Part shown: piece after piece, positions 18,050 through 25,891 of the stretch
Layout of the letters: each line of letters starts with the position of its first letter
Position numbering within the stretch: position 1 is the first letter of the stretch
Source: Phycisphaerae bacterium
Lineage (GTDB): Bacteria; Planctomycetota; Phycisphaerae; UBA1845; Fen-1342
DNA: 56,971 nucleotides
NCBI GenBank assembly: GCA_022072445.1
Contig: JAJVHV010000035.1
Span: forward strand, 1-56,971
Direction: 5' to 3'
Notes under the pieces: model-generated
Databases searched by the model: none
Told to the model about the DNA's origin: nothing
Seen by the model: the letters and a program-made list of their open reading frames with translations, nothing else
Made by a program: the position numbers and the translations under genes

Positions 18050-18628
18050 ATGAGTGAGAAAATCGAGCCTTTGCGGCTCCACGCCGCGCGGGCCCAACTG
18101 CTGGTCATCGACGTGCAGGCCCGGCTCATGCCGCACATCGCCGACGGACCCGCCCGCGACCGCCGCGCCGCCCTCATGATCCGCGCCGCGCAGATTCTCG
18201 AACTGCCCAGCACCTGCACCGAGCAGTACCCCGCCGGCCTCGGACCGACTTGCGGCGAGGTGGCCGCGGCGCTGAACGCCCAGACGGCGCGCTTCGAGAA
18301 AACCAGCTTCAGCGTCATGGGCGACCCGCGCGCCGCGGCGCACGTGCGCGGCCTGCGGCGGAGCGACGTGCTGGTGGTCGGCGTGGAGACGCACGTCTGC
18401 GTGCTGCAGACCGCGCTCGACCTGCTGGCCGCCGGCCTGCAAGCGTTTGTGCTCACCGACGCCGTCGGCTCGCGCCGCCCGGGCGACTACGAGACGGCCC
18501 TGCGGCGCATGCAGCAGGCCGGGGTCGTGCTCAGCACGGTCGAGTCGGCGATCTACGAGCTGATGGAAAAGTCCGGCACCGACCTGTTCCGCCGCATGCT
18601 GCCGCTGCTGAAGGAAGACGCACGCTGA
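18050..18628 (+). CDS. Isochorismatase-family hydrolase
   Basis: A 192-aa cysteine hydrolase of the isochorismatase-like fold. The catalytic Asp is in LLVIDVQ near residue 21, a Lys lies in FEKTSFSV, and the nucleophile Cys is in VETHVCVLQTALDL. This is close to the YcaC/isochorismatase-domain (ISOC) group of small hydrolases rather than to siderophore isochorismatases, because there is no carrier domain and no entB-type context. The ATG at 18050 fits the AT-rich leader. A second, truncated copy of its C-terminal coding region survives at about 21047-21130. Substrate unknown. Confidence 0.88.
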   Translation: MSEKIEPLRLHAARAQLLVIDVQARLMPHIADGPARDRRAALMIRAAQILELPSTCTEQYPAGLGPTCGEVAAALNAQTARFEKTSFSVMGDPRAAAHVRGLRRSDVLVVGVETHVCVLQTALDLLAAGLQAFVLTDAVGSRRPGDYETALRRMQQAGVVLSTVESAIYELMEKSGTDLFRRMLPLLKEDAR

Positions 18629-18743
18629 ATAGCGAGTGGCCAGTTGAGAATACCGAAAGAACGGCGACAGCCGGCGGCTACGGTGAATAGCGAATGGCGA
18701 GTTATGCTCTTCGATACTCGCTGCTCCTCTACAGCGCGAACCG

Positions 18744-19010
18744 ATGAACGCTGATTACAACGACGAACTCGACCCGGAGGGACCGTCGCCCGAGGAGCTG
18801 GACGGCTCGGACGACGACGACGAGACGGCGACGCTGGCGTGTCCAGCGTGCGGCGCCGACGTGTACGAGGACGCCGTCGTGTGTCCGGCGTGCGGGGCGA
18901 ACATCACGCCGGCGGCGCGGTGCGGCAGGGGGGCGTGGGCGATCGCGGTGCTGGTGCTGCTGGTGGCGGCGGGGCTGGTGTGGACGGCGTTGGGAAGCAG
19001 TGCAGGATGA
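18744..19010 (+). CDS. Zinc-ribbon membrane protein
   Basis: An 88-aa protein with a very acidic N-terminus (SDDDDE), one zinc-ribbon made of two CPACGA knuckles (CPACGADVY and CPACGANI), and a single C-terminal membrane helix (AWAIAVLVLLVAAGLVW). It would be tail-anchored with the metal site in the cytoplasm. Such short ribbon-plus-helix proteins are common and of unknown function. It lies 115 bp after the hydrolase gene on the same strand. Confidence 0.75.
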   Translation: MNADYNDELDPEGPSPEELDGSDDDDETATLACPACGADVYEDAVVCPACGANITPAARCGRGAWAIAVLVLLVAAGLVWTALGSSAG

Positions 19011-19195
19011 AGAATGCAGCATGAAGAATGAAGAATGAAGAATGAAGAACGCGTATGCAAGCGTGCAGAGTCCGGCGTACGCAGAATCAGGAGTGCAGAT
19101 TGCGGCATGCAGAGCGCAGAGTCATGTGTGCAGAGCGCAGAGTCACGTGTGCAGAGCGCGGCATGCAGAATGCGCAGCGGTTCGATGGCCTGGCT
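19011..19195. repeat. Simple-sequence tract (GAATGAAGAAT and GCAGAGTC units)
   Basis: Between the zinc-ribbon gene and the long repeat lie short tandem units: ATGAAGAATGAAGAATGAAG at about 19018-19045, then several imperfect GTGTGCAGAGCGCAGAGTCA units at about 19094-19160. No gene is supported here. Confidence 0.8.
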
Positions 19196-19429
19196 ATCGC
19201 GCCAGCATAGCCATGCCGGCGCACGGGTCGACTCGGCCTGAGCACGTGGGCAGCGGCATCTGACCTCGACATGGCTGTGCTTCGCGACAGCCATGACACG
19301 CTTGGCGCATCGCGCGCATCCCTCCGTCCCTCCGTCCCTCAAAAAAAGAGGCGGACCCCTGTGGCCAGGGGTCCGCCGTGAACTTCAGGCTTTACTGCGT
19401 TACGACAACAGCGAACTGCTTAGCAACCG
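19196..19429. repeat. Long dispersed repeat, copy 1
   Basis: This 234-bp segment is nearly identical to 21194-21466, the difference being mostly in the number of CCCTCCGT units. It holds an inverted repeat, CATGGCTGT with ACAGCCATG around GCTTCGCG, then a CCCTCCGT tract, then the terminator at 19341-19377. Its last part codes, on the minus strand, for a leftover PCFGC-stop that resembles the PCTGC-stop of the gene at 21457. A diverged inverted copy of its first half lies at about 181-285. Confidence 0.92.
19341..19377 (-). terminator. Intrinsic terminator (minus strand)
   Basis: A perfect 12-bp stem, GGCGGACCCCTG pairing with CAGGGGTCCGCC around a 4-base loop, is followed on the minus strand by TC and seven T. 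It lies downstream of the minus-strand dockerin gene that ends at 19566. Confidence 0.93.
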
Positions 19430-19565
19430 AAGCAAGGAGCGCCGCCGGCGGAACGAGCAGAACTCGGCATGGAGAATTGAGGAATGCGCTATCGCGTCAG
19501 AATAGCCATCGCGGGGACGAGTCACTACGAGCAGGGGCTGCTGCCACTCCTGGCGCCTAGCTCGC

Positions 19566-20996
19566 TCAACTAATCAGCTCCAGAAAGTCATCTATATCGA
19601 AGGAGCTTACCGTGCCATCTTCGTCGATGTCTGCGTTCGCGCGATAGCAGTCCGGGTAATCAGCCGCGTACTGGGCGGGGTCATAAAGGGCCTCAAGAAA
19701 CGGATCGATGTCGAATCCGTTGACGATTCCATCGCAATTCAGATCACCGAGCAAGTACTCTGGCACAATCCCCACAGCCCAGAGTCGCCAAGTGTCTGAA
19801 TCCGAGTACTCGCCAACACCCCAGTACCGGCCAGTTCCGGCCTGCTTGGTCGCGGACGAGTAGTCGCCCCAGCGCGATACACCAGAGCCTCCATAGCTGT
19901 CGGTTCCCAGCTTCTGGACGACGATTGGTCTAAGCGTTCCATGTGAATCAGCCAAGAGCCTGTAGGACGAGCAGACCGCAACGGGTTCACCCGCTTTCGA
20001 GCGGTTGAATACCACGCAAGCACCGCCGTTGTCATCACCGACGATCGCGCCAAAGCAGGCATGATAGTCTGTTCCGGCGTCGATATCCCCGCTCTGAACG
20101 AGCTCCGGAGTTCCGGCCTCAGGCCATCCATTGAGTTTGATCTGATACCAGCGAACTAGTGCCTTGCCCCCGTATTGAAGGGCAATCGTATCGGTTGCCC
20201 AAAGTACATCTCCGATGCGTGTGACCTCGATAGGGCCCCCATCGGTCAGGTCAAGAGCTCCGCCGTCGCTGCCGTGCGGGACGTATGCGGGACATCCAGA
20301 GTACGAAGGTACGCTCACGTCGATAGTATCGACCTGCAGAGCGCCTCCGATGGGAGCGGCAACATGCCCCAGCTTGATCCACGTCCTGTTGTTTCCCGGT
20401 ACGTGCTCTAGCATGTACGCGGTTGCGCCGCCAAGCGGTGAATCGACGATAGCTGCCGAGTATGTAAACTGACTCAATTGGTGCGATTCAGCCACAATGT
20501 CTCCGCCCGCAAGCAGTGACGCCTTGTCGACCACAAGAAGTACGCCATCTGAGTCCATGACAAGGACGGCTTCCGAGCACACGGCAAGCCTGGGGCGATC
20601 AAAGAAAGTCTCCGTCGTGGTTACTTCAACCCGATGCCAGATCGCGCCGGTGTCATCGCTTGAGACCGCGATCAGCACTTTATCAAGCGGAGCTTTGGCG
20701 AACGCCGACAGAAAGAAACGCTCAGTGAACTCATCGAATACCACGTATGGGTCGTACCCCGGGCCAAGCCCCGAGAAGAAATTACAGGTTTGTGATATCT
20801 CCTGCCCTGCAAGGTCGAAAACTCCGACCCCACCGTTCCATGCGACGACTGAAACCTGCGCGCTGGTGGCGATGGACATATCGGGGGGGTATCCGCCACA
20901 ATCCTCGCTGGCCGCGGCAACGAATCCCATGTACTGAGCGCGAGTTGTCGAGACAAAGACGTTAGACACAAGCAGGATGCAAGCTAGGCAGCGCAT
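19566..20996 (-). CDS. Exported protein with C-terminal dockerin repeats
   Basis: A 476-aa exported protein of unknown function. The signal peptide ends near STTRA-Q (about residue 20). The central part (about 25-410) is rich in beta-type segments and could be a propeller-like fold; I do not recognise its family. Residues about 415-476 hold two dockerin-type loops, GDLNCDGIVNGFDIDPF and NADIDEDGTVSSFDID. It ends in ELIS, without the terminal Cys seen in its neighbours. The ATG at 20996 follows AGGAGG. Its codon use is less GC-extreme than adjacent genes, hinting at different history. A strong terminator lies 190 bp downstream. Confidence 0.87.
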   Translation of the reverse strand: MRCLACILLVSNVFVSTTRAQYMGFVAAASEDCGGYPPDMSIATSAQVSVVAWNGGVGVFDLAGQEISQTCNFFSGLGPGYDPYVVFDEFTERFFLSAFAKAPLDKVLIAVSSDDTGAIWHRVEVTTTETFFDRPRLAVCSEAVLVMDSDGVLLVVDKASLLAGGDIVAESHQLSQFTYSAAIVDSPLGGATAYMLEHVPGNNRTWIKLGHVAAPIGGALQVDTIDVSVPSYSGCPAYVPHGSDGGALDLTDGGPIEVTRIGDVLWATDTIALQYGGKALVRWYQIKLNGWPEAGTPELVQSGDIDAGTDYHACFGAIVGDDNGGACVVFNRSKAGEPVAVCSSYRLLADSHGTLRPIVVQKLGTDSYGGSGVSRWGDYSSATKQAGTGRYWGVGEYSDSDTWRLWAVGIVPEYLLGDLNCDGIVNGFDIDPFLEALYDPAQYAADYPDCYRANADIDEDGTVSSFDIDDFLELIS

Positions 20997-21046
20997 CGCA
21001 GCCTCCTCTGCTCAAAAAGTGGCTCCTCTGATCGTACGCGACTCCT

Positions 21047-21130
21047 TCGAGTAGCACAACGAGCTGATGGAAAAACCAGGAACCGCCTTGTTCCGCCGGA
21101 TGCTACCGATTCTGAAAGAGCCGTCGCAGA
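21047..21130 (+). pseudogene. Remnant of isochorismatase-family gene
   Basis: Bases 21063-21130 read ELMEKPGTALFRRMLPILKE, closely matching ELMEKSGTDLFRRMLPLLKE, the last residues of the intact hydrolase ending at 18628. Weaker DNA similarity extends back to about 21047. Everything before is missing, so it is a truncated duplicate. As with the intact gene, the long repeat lies downstream, which suggests a duplicated block that later decayed. Confidence 0.85.
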
Positions 21131-21193
21131 CCGGTCGATTGGCGGAGCATCTCGCACCGGCGGGTCGGCGGCGGGCCGGCCGGTGGCTTGGTC

Positions 21194-21466
21194 ATCGCGC
21201 CAGCATAGCCATGCCGGCGCACGGGGCGACTTGGCCTGAGCACGTGGGCAGCGGCATCTGACCTCGACATGGCTGTGCTTCGCGACAGCCATGACACGCT
21301 TGGCGCATCCCTCCGTCCCTCCGTCCCTCCGTCCCTCCGTCCCTCCGTCCCTCCGTCCCTCCGTCCCTCCGTCCCTCAAAAAAAGAGGCGGACCCCTGTG
21401 GCCAGGGGTCCGCCGTGAACTTCAGGCTTTACTGCGTTACGACAACAGCGAACTGCTTAGCAACCG
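21194..21466. repeat. Long dispersed repeat, copy 2
   Basis: Matches 19196-19429 along its length but carries a longer CCCTCCGT tract (about nine units, 21306-21377). Its end covers the stop codon and last residues (CTGC) of the minus-strand dockerin gene, so the repeat includes that gene's 3' untranslated region and terminator. Confidence 0.92.
21378..21414 (-). terminator. Intrinsic terminator (minus strand)
   Basis: Identical to the terminator at 19341: a 12-bp GC-rich stem with a 4-base loop followed by TC and seven T on the minus strand. It lies 43 bp after the stop of the dockerin gene 21457-22566. Confidence 0.95.
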
Positions 21467-22566
21467 GTGCACGGCGGGCCGCCGGTCAGCATGTTGACGA
21501 ACGGGTCAATGTCGAAGCCGTTGACCGAGCCGTCGCCATCGGCATCGCCAGCGCACGGCGAGCAGCCAACGCCGCCGGTGAGCAGGGCCACGAGGGCGTC
21601 AACGTCGAAGCCGTTGACCGAGCCGTCGCAGTTGGCATCGCACGGGCAGCAGACCGCGCCGCACGACTCGGTGCAGGGGACGCGACCGACCGAACCGTAC
21701 AGCGTGATGCAAGCGCCGAGCGGATCGGGGCAAACGCCGAAGGTGTAGTCGTAGCACTCGCCGCCCAGCGTGCTGTCGGCGAAGTTGTGGACTGCGTCCT
21801 TCGGGTTGTCGTCGTCATACTGCTTGGGACCCTGGAAATCGACCGACTTGGTGCCCCACAGCATGGGCTGGCCGTTTTCCGACAGAACGATGAAGCCGCC
21901 GCTCGTGCCGTTGCTCAGCACGATCAGGTAGGCGCCGCTGCCGTCGGCCGGCAGCTGATGGAACAGACCGAAATCGCACAGATCGGTCACGTCGGTGAAG
22001 TAGTAGCCGGTGTTGCAGGTGATCGAGCCGAAGTTGTACAGCACGCCGCTGTACGTGCTGCCGCTGTAAGCCGGGGCGGCGCAATCGAGCCAATCCTCGG
22101 CGGTCCAGACGGCGATGAGGCAGGGGGCGATGCCGCCCTGCAGCGGGCAGGGACCCCAGAACCAGGCGTACTGAATGCGCTCGGACACGGTGCCGTCGCA
22201 ATCATCGCAACCCATGGTCATGTCGTTGGCGCAGAACGAGTTGTTGTACGCCGTGCCGAAGAACCAGCGGGCGCTGCCGAGACCGCAGTTGATGCTGGCA
22301 TAGCACTCGTTCGGGAAACCGGGGACGAGTCCATCCGGCTCGAACGCGTCGAAGCACAGCAGGGTCTGGCAGACGGTCTGGGCCACGCCACCGTCACCGA
22401 GGTTGTACCACGGCGAGGTGATCTGGCCATTCGGGGCGATACGGGCGACAGACTTCGGCGCGATGAACTTGCCGTTGCCCAGGGGCTGAAGGTTCTCGCC
22501 ACCAGCCAGTGCGAGGACGCTACAGCTACAGACGCTGAGCAGCCCAACAATACGATTCAACTTCAT
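21457..22566 (-). CDS. Exported Cys-rich protein with dockerin tail
   Basis: A 369-aa exported protein. The signal peptide is about residues 1-22 (LLSVCSCSVLALAGG). The body has many Cys residues, probably disulfides outside the cytoplasm, and no family I recognise. The tail repeats DANCDGSVNGFDVDAL and DADGDGSVNGFDIDPF, two dockerin-type calcium loops, and ends PPCTGC. This is the same ending style as the 1775-aa protein and fits planctomycete dockerin-anchored proteins with Gly-Cys termini. The ATG at 22566 follows AAGGAGAGG. The partner that binds the tail is unknown. Confidence 0.87.
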   Translation of the reverse strand: MKLNRIVGLLSVCSCSVLALAGGENLQPLGNGKFIAPKSVARIAPNGQITSPWYNLGDGGVAQTVCQTLLCFDAFEPDGLVPGFPNECYASINCGLGSARWFFGTAYNNSFCANDMTMGCDDCDGTVSERIQYAWFWGPCPLQGGIAPCLIAVWTAEDWLDCAAPAYSGSTYSGVLYNFGSITCNTGYYFTDVTDLCDFGLFHQLPADGSGAYLIVLSNGTSGGFIVLSENGQPMLWGTKSVDFQGPKQYDDDNPKDAVHNFADSTLGGECYDYTFGVCPDPLGACITLYGSVGRVPCTESCGAVCCPCDANCDGSVNGFDVDALVALLTGGVGCSPCAGDADGDGSVNGFDIDPFVNMLTGGPPCTGC

Positions 22567-23109
22567 ACGAACCTCTCCTTCCCAAAAGAAGAGCGACTTT
22601 TAAGCGACCATGCCCGACCGATCACGCATCGGTATCTCGTACCATCGCAGTGGGCCGCTTACAAACGGTCTATGTAACGCGCAGGGAGGCGGGGAAATGA
22701 TCCGCGATCAGTGTTCTTGCTTCTCTCACCAACGCAGCGATCCCAGCTTTCCCAGCGCTTGCACGGTCTCGCAACGTGCTGCTTCTCCCACTCCCATCCG
22801 GTATTCAACCAGAAGCACTACTCAATTGCAAGGCAATTTTTTCAGTACCGCCGCCTTTCGAGCAAATGTCCATCCGACGGAACCTCGGGCGCAGGGGGAA
22901 ATGAGCTTCTCTCCGCCTGAGGCCGGCGCCGGCGAGAACGCCGCCGCCTACTCTGACTGCCTGATTATCACCGGGCGGTCCGGCGATGTCAAGCGCGTTT
23001 TACGGCCGCGTCAGGGATTGACCGTTATCGCCCCCGGCCGGGCTCGAGGCGGTTGCCCCAGCGGCTTACAAGCGTGTATGCTCCAAGGCTTTCCGAAGAG
23101 GTCCGCCGC
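22567..23109. other. Intergenic stretch without a supported gene
   Basis: I see no convincing gene, RNA or mobile element here. A long open frame crosses it but has no coding character and runs out of frame into the Trm112-like gene. The only structure noted is a weak hairpin (AATTGC/GCAATT with six T, 22824-22842), which could terminate plus-strand transcripts. The divergent promoters for the dockerin gene and for the plus-strand genes must lie here. Confidence 0.5.
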
Positions 23110-23286
23110 GTGGACGCCGCCTTTCTCAGCCTGCTGGCCTGCCCCGAAGCAACCTGCCGCGCCCCGCTGGCGGACGGCGGCGACGCGCTGACGTGCACGG
23201 GCTGCGGGCGACGATACCCACTCGTCGACGGAATACCGGTCCTGATCGTCGAGGAAGCCCTGCCCCCTGAGAGCGCAGCCCCATAA
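23110..23286 (+). CDS. Trm112-like zinc protein
   Basis: A 58-aa protein of the Trm112/UPF0434 type: LLACPEATCRAPL and the second knuckle CTGCGRRYPLVDGIPVLI, the usual ending of this family. These small zinc-binding proteins often act as partners of methyltransferases or are of unknown use. A GTG at 23110 follows AGAGGT at good spacing; an earlier TTG at 23053 would add unrelated residues. It ends 4 bp before the metallophosphoesterase gene, so the two are likely co-transcribed. Confidence 0.8.
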   Translation: MDAAFLSLLACPEATCRAPLADGGDALTCTGCGRRYPLVDGIPVLIVEEALPPESAAP

Positions 23287-23290
23287 CGCC

Positions 23291-24112
23291 ATGCCGTTCG
23301 CCATTATCAGCGACATTCACTCGAACCTCGAAGCCCTGCTCGTGGCGCTGGAGGACATCGATCGGCGGAAAATCACGGAGATCCTGTGTCTGGGGGACGT
23401 GGTCGGTTATGGGCCGAACCCCAAGGAGTGCGTCGACCTGGTCCGTCAACGATGCCGCACGTGTCTGATGGGGAACCACGATCACGCCGTGCTCTACGAG
23501 CCGTGCAATTTCAACCTGCCGGCGGAGCGGGCGTGTTACTGGACGCGGCAACTGCTGGACGACGAGCCGGACGACGATGTGCGGCGGGAGCGCTGGGATT
23601 TTCTAGGGGCCCTGCGCGTCCGATACGAGACGGATGATTTTCTGCTGGTGCACGGTTCGCCGCGGCGGCCCATCAATGAGTATCTGTTCCCGGAGGACGT
23701 GTTCACGAATCCGCAGAAGGTGATGGCGAATTTCGAGCGGATCGAGCCGGACATATGCTTTGTCGGGCACACGCATCAGCCGGGTGTGTTCCTGGACGAC
23801 CCCTATTTCGATCCGCCGCACGAGCTGGCGGACGCGCCCTTTTTCGACACGCGTGGGGAGCGTGCGATCGTGAACGTGGGGAGCATCGGGCAGCCGCGGG
23901 ACCGAGATCCGCGTGCCAGCTACCTGGTGGTGTACACGGATGAAGACGAGTCGCCGACGGGGGCGAAGGGTGTGAACTCGCCGGCGTTCGGGCGGCTGCG
24001 GCAGATCGAGTTTGTGCGGCTGGAGTATGACGTGGAGAAGACGGTGCAGAAGATTCTGGCGGAGCCGGCGCTGGATGATTTTCTGGGTCATCGGCTGTAC
24101 GAAGGCCGGTGA
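23291..24112 (+). CDS. Calcineurin-like metallophosphoesterase
   Basis: A 273-aa phosphoesterase of the YfcE/MPE type. The two-metal site motifs appear in order: SDIHSN (residues 7-12), GDVVGYGPNP, GNHDHA, and GHTHQPG. GDVVGYGPNP is typical of a subgroup related to diadenosine-tetraphosphatase and cyclic-nucleotide phosphodiesterases. The substrate cannot be told from sequence. It is a cytoplasmic protein without a signal. The gene follows the Trm112-like gene closely and precedes dnaN by 271 bp. Confidence 0.9.
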   Translation: MPFAIISDIHSNLEALLVALEDIDRRKITEILCLGDVVGYGPNPKECVDLVRQRCRTCLMGNHDHAVLYEPCNFNLPAERACYWTRQLLDDEPDDDVRRERWDFLGALRVRYETDDFLLVHGSPRRPINEYLFPEDVFTNPQKVMANFERIEPDICFVGHTHQPGVFLDDPYFDPPHELADAPFFDTRGERAIVNVGSIGQPRDRDPRASYLVVYTDEDESPTGAKGVNSPAFGRLRQIEFVRLEYDVEKTVQKILAEPALDDFLGHRLYEGR

Positions 24113-24383
24113 GTTGGGTGTGACGGAGCTGTGAATTGCGGGCCCAGCTCCACGATCGGGCGGCTGTGTGAGGCCGGCGGCTGTGCGCGGGCGTGGCGGG
24201 CTCGCCGCAAGCGACAGGGGTTGCGGCCGAATTCACAGCCCGGGCTGAGAGCGGAGAGGCTGTCCGGACAGCACGTTGCGGCGAATTCGGCTACAATTCG
24301 CACGCGATTCACAGGGCATATAAACGGAGAAGGGATAAGAGACTTCTCTTCTCGAACCAGTCTTCGACGAGGTAACGCGTGTC

Positions 24384-25505
24384 ATGAAACTCAGCGTACC
24401 GAGGCAGGCACTTCAGGACGCGCTGGCGGCGACCAGCGCGTTGACGAGCGGGCGCACGCCGAAGCCGATTCTCAACTGTGTGCGGATGGCGGCGGCGGAC
24501 AAGCTGCTGCGGATCGACGCGACGGACGGCGAGGTGTCGGTCAGTGTGTCGGTGCCGGCGATCGAGATTCAGAAGAAGGGTACGACGGTTGTTCACGGGG
24601 GGAAGATTTTCGAGATTGTGCGCGAGATGAGCGACGTCGAGGTGGCGCTGGACCTGGCGGGCCAGCAGTGTGTCATCCGCGGCGAGGGGAGCGAGTTTCG
24701 CATTTACGTGCAGGATGCGGCCGATTTTCCGCCCGTGCCGAACTTCGAGGGCGACCCCGAGCTGGTGCTGAATGGCGCGGCGGTGCGGCGGGCGATCGGC
24801 CTGACGCTTTATGCGGCGGCGAAGGACACGACGCGCTACGCGATCAGTGGGGTGTTGTGGGAGCGCAAGGGCAAGGCGCTGCACTTGGTCGCGACGGATG
24901 GGCGGCGACTGGCGCGGGCGCAGTGTCCGGTGGTGGAGGGGGCGACGGGCGACTTCCGGGTGATCATTCCGACCAAGGCGCTGCACCTGTTTGAGCGGGT
25001 GTGCGTGCCGCGCGACGGTGGCGGCGGCAGCGCGGGCTGGACGGTCGACCTGCGGATCATGCCGAACCAGGTGATGTTCCGCTGCGGACAGAACGTGCTG
25101 GCGTCGGCCCTGGTGGAGGGGCACTTCCCCAACTACGAGGACGTCATCCCCAAGGAGACGAAGAAGACGGCGCGACTGGAGGCGGGGGCGTTTCACAGCG
25201 CGGTGCGGCGAGCGCAGCTCCTGACGACGGAGGAGTCGCGGGCGGTGCGGCTGGCGTTCGAGAAGCAGCGGCTGACGATCACGTCGCGGTCGCCGGAGCA
25301 GGGCGAGGCGACGGTGGAGATGCCGGTGAATTTTGACGGCGATCCGATCGAGATTGCCTTTAATCCGAGCTATCTGATCGATCCGCTGAAGTCGCTGGAG
25401 GCGGATGAGATTCAGTTCCGGCTGACGGAGAGCACGCGTCCGGGTATCATTCGCGGGGAGGATGCGAATGATTTTCTCTACGTGGTCATGCCGGTGGCGC
25501 TGTAG
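24384..25505 (+). CDS. dnaN: DNA polymerase III beta sliding clamp
   Basis: A 373-aa protein with the normal length and three-domain form of the beta clamp, the ring that tethers replicative polymerase to DNA. It begins MKLSVPRQALQDAL and carries RIDATDGEVSVSV, YAISGVLWE and the LVATDGRRLA segment; it ends VVMPVAL, the family's usual (M)P(M/V)(R/A)L-type C-terminus that forms part of the protein-binding pocket. The ATG at 24384 follows GAGGTAA. A TACAAT hexamer at about 24291 may be part of its promoter. It leads a dnaN-dciA-gyrB set. Confidence 0.97.
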   Translation: MKLSVPRQALQDALAATSALTSGRTPKPILNCVRMAAADKLLRIDATDGEVSVSVSVPAIEIQKKGTTVVHGGKIFEIVREMSDVEVALDLAGQQCVIRGEGSEFRIYVQDAADFPPVPNFEGDPELVLNGAAVRRAIGLTLYAAAKDTTRYAISGVLWERKGKALHLVATDGRRLARAQCPVVEGATGDFRVIIPTKALHLFERVCVPRDGGGGSAGWTVDLRIMPNQVMFRCGQNVLASALVEGHFPNYEDVIPKETKKTARLEAGAFHSAVRRAQLLTTEESRAVRLAFEKQRLTITSRSPEQGEATVEMPVNFDGDPIEIAFNPSYLIDPLKSLEADEIQFRLTESTRPGIIRGEDANDFLYVVMPVAL

Positions 25506-25523
25506 GGCGGGATCGACCGCGGC

Positions 25524-25862
25524 ATGAGCGAACGGCGCTACGAGCAGGCGGTGCGCAATGCGCGGCGCTGGCCGATCGGCCTGCTGGGGGCGTCGCCGAT
25601 GGGAGTGGTTCTGCGGCGTGCGGCGCGGAGTTCGCGGACGTGGCAGCGCGTGTCGGAAGCGTGGGCACGGGTGATCGAGCCGGAGTGGGAGACGGCGGCG
25701 GCTCCCGCGGGGGTTGAGGGCGACGTGCTGGTGGTGGCGGTGGCGCAGCCGGCGCTGCGGGCGCATCTGGAGCGTCGCGGCGAGGTGTTGGCGCGGCAGG
25801 TGGCGCGGATCGTGCCGATGATTCGGCGGGTGCGCTTTGTTCCGGCGGGGCAGACGGGCTGA
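25524..25862 (+). CDS. dciA: DciA-like protein (DUF721)
   Basis: A 112-aa protein resembling DciA, the helicase operator used by bacteria that lack DnaC or DnaI to help load DnaB. It has the WQRVSEAWARVIEPE start of the KH-like domain, a central VLVVAVAQPALRAHLERRGEVL segment, and a short basic end. It is shorter than many homologues. It lies 18 bp after dnaN and 29 bp before gyrB, the place often held by recF and its small companion. Assignment is by motif and context. Confidence 0.8.
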   Translation: MSERRYEQAVRNARRWPIGLLGASPMGVVLRRAARSSRTWQRVSEAWARVIEPEWETAAAPAGVEGDVLVVAVAQPALRAHLERRGEVLARQVARIVPMIRRVRFVPAGQTG

Positions 25863-25891
25863 GGCCTGGGCCTGGCGAGGTATGTGAGCGA

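Noticed and set aside
22824-22842. Hairpin with T run as plus-strand terminator
   Set aside because: Only a 6-bp AT-rich stem with a 3-base loop, and no plus-strand gene just upstream; too weak to list separately.
22610-23191. 193-aa plus-strand open frame before the Trm112-like gene
   Set aside because: No ribosome site, mixed composition, overlaps the Trm112-like gene in a different frame; not supported as a gene.
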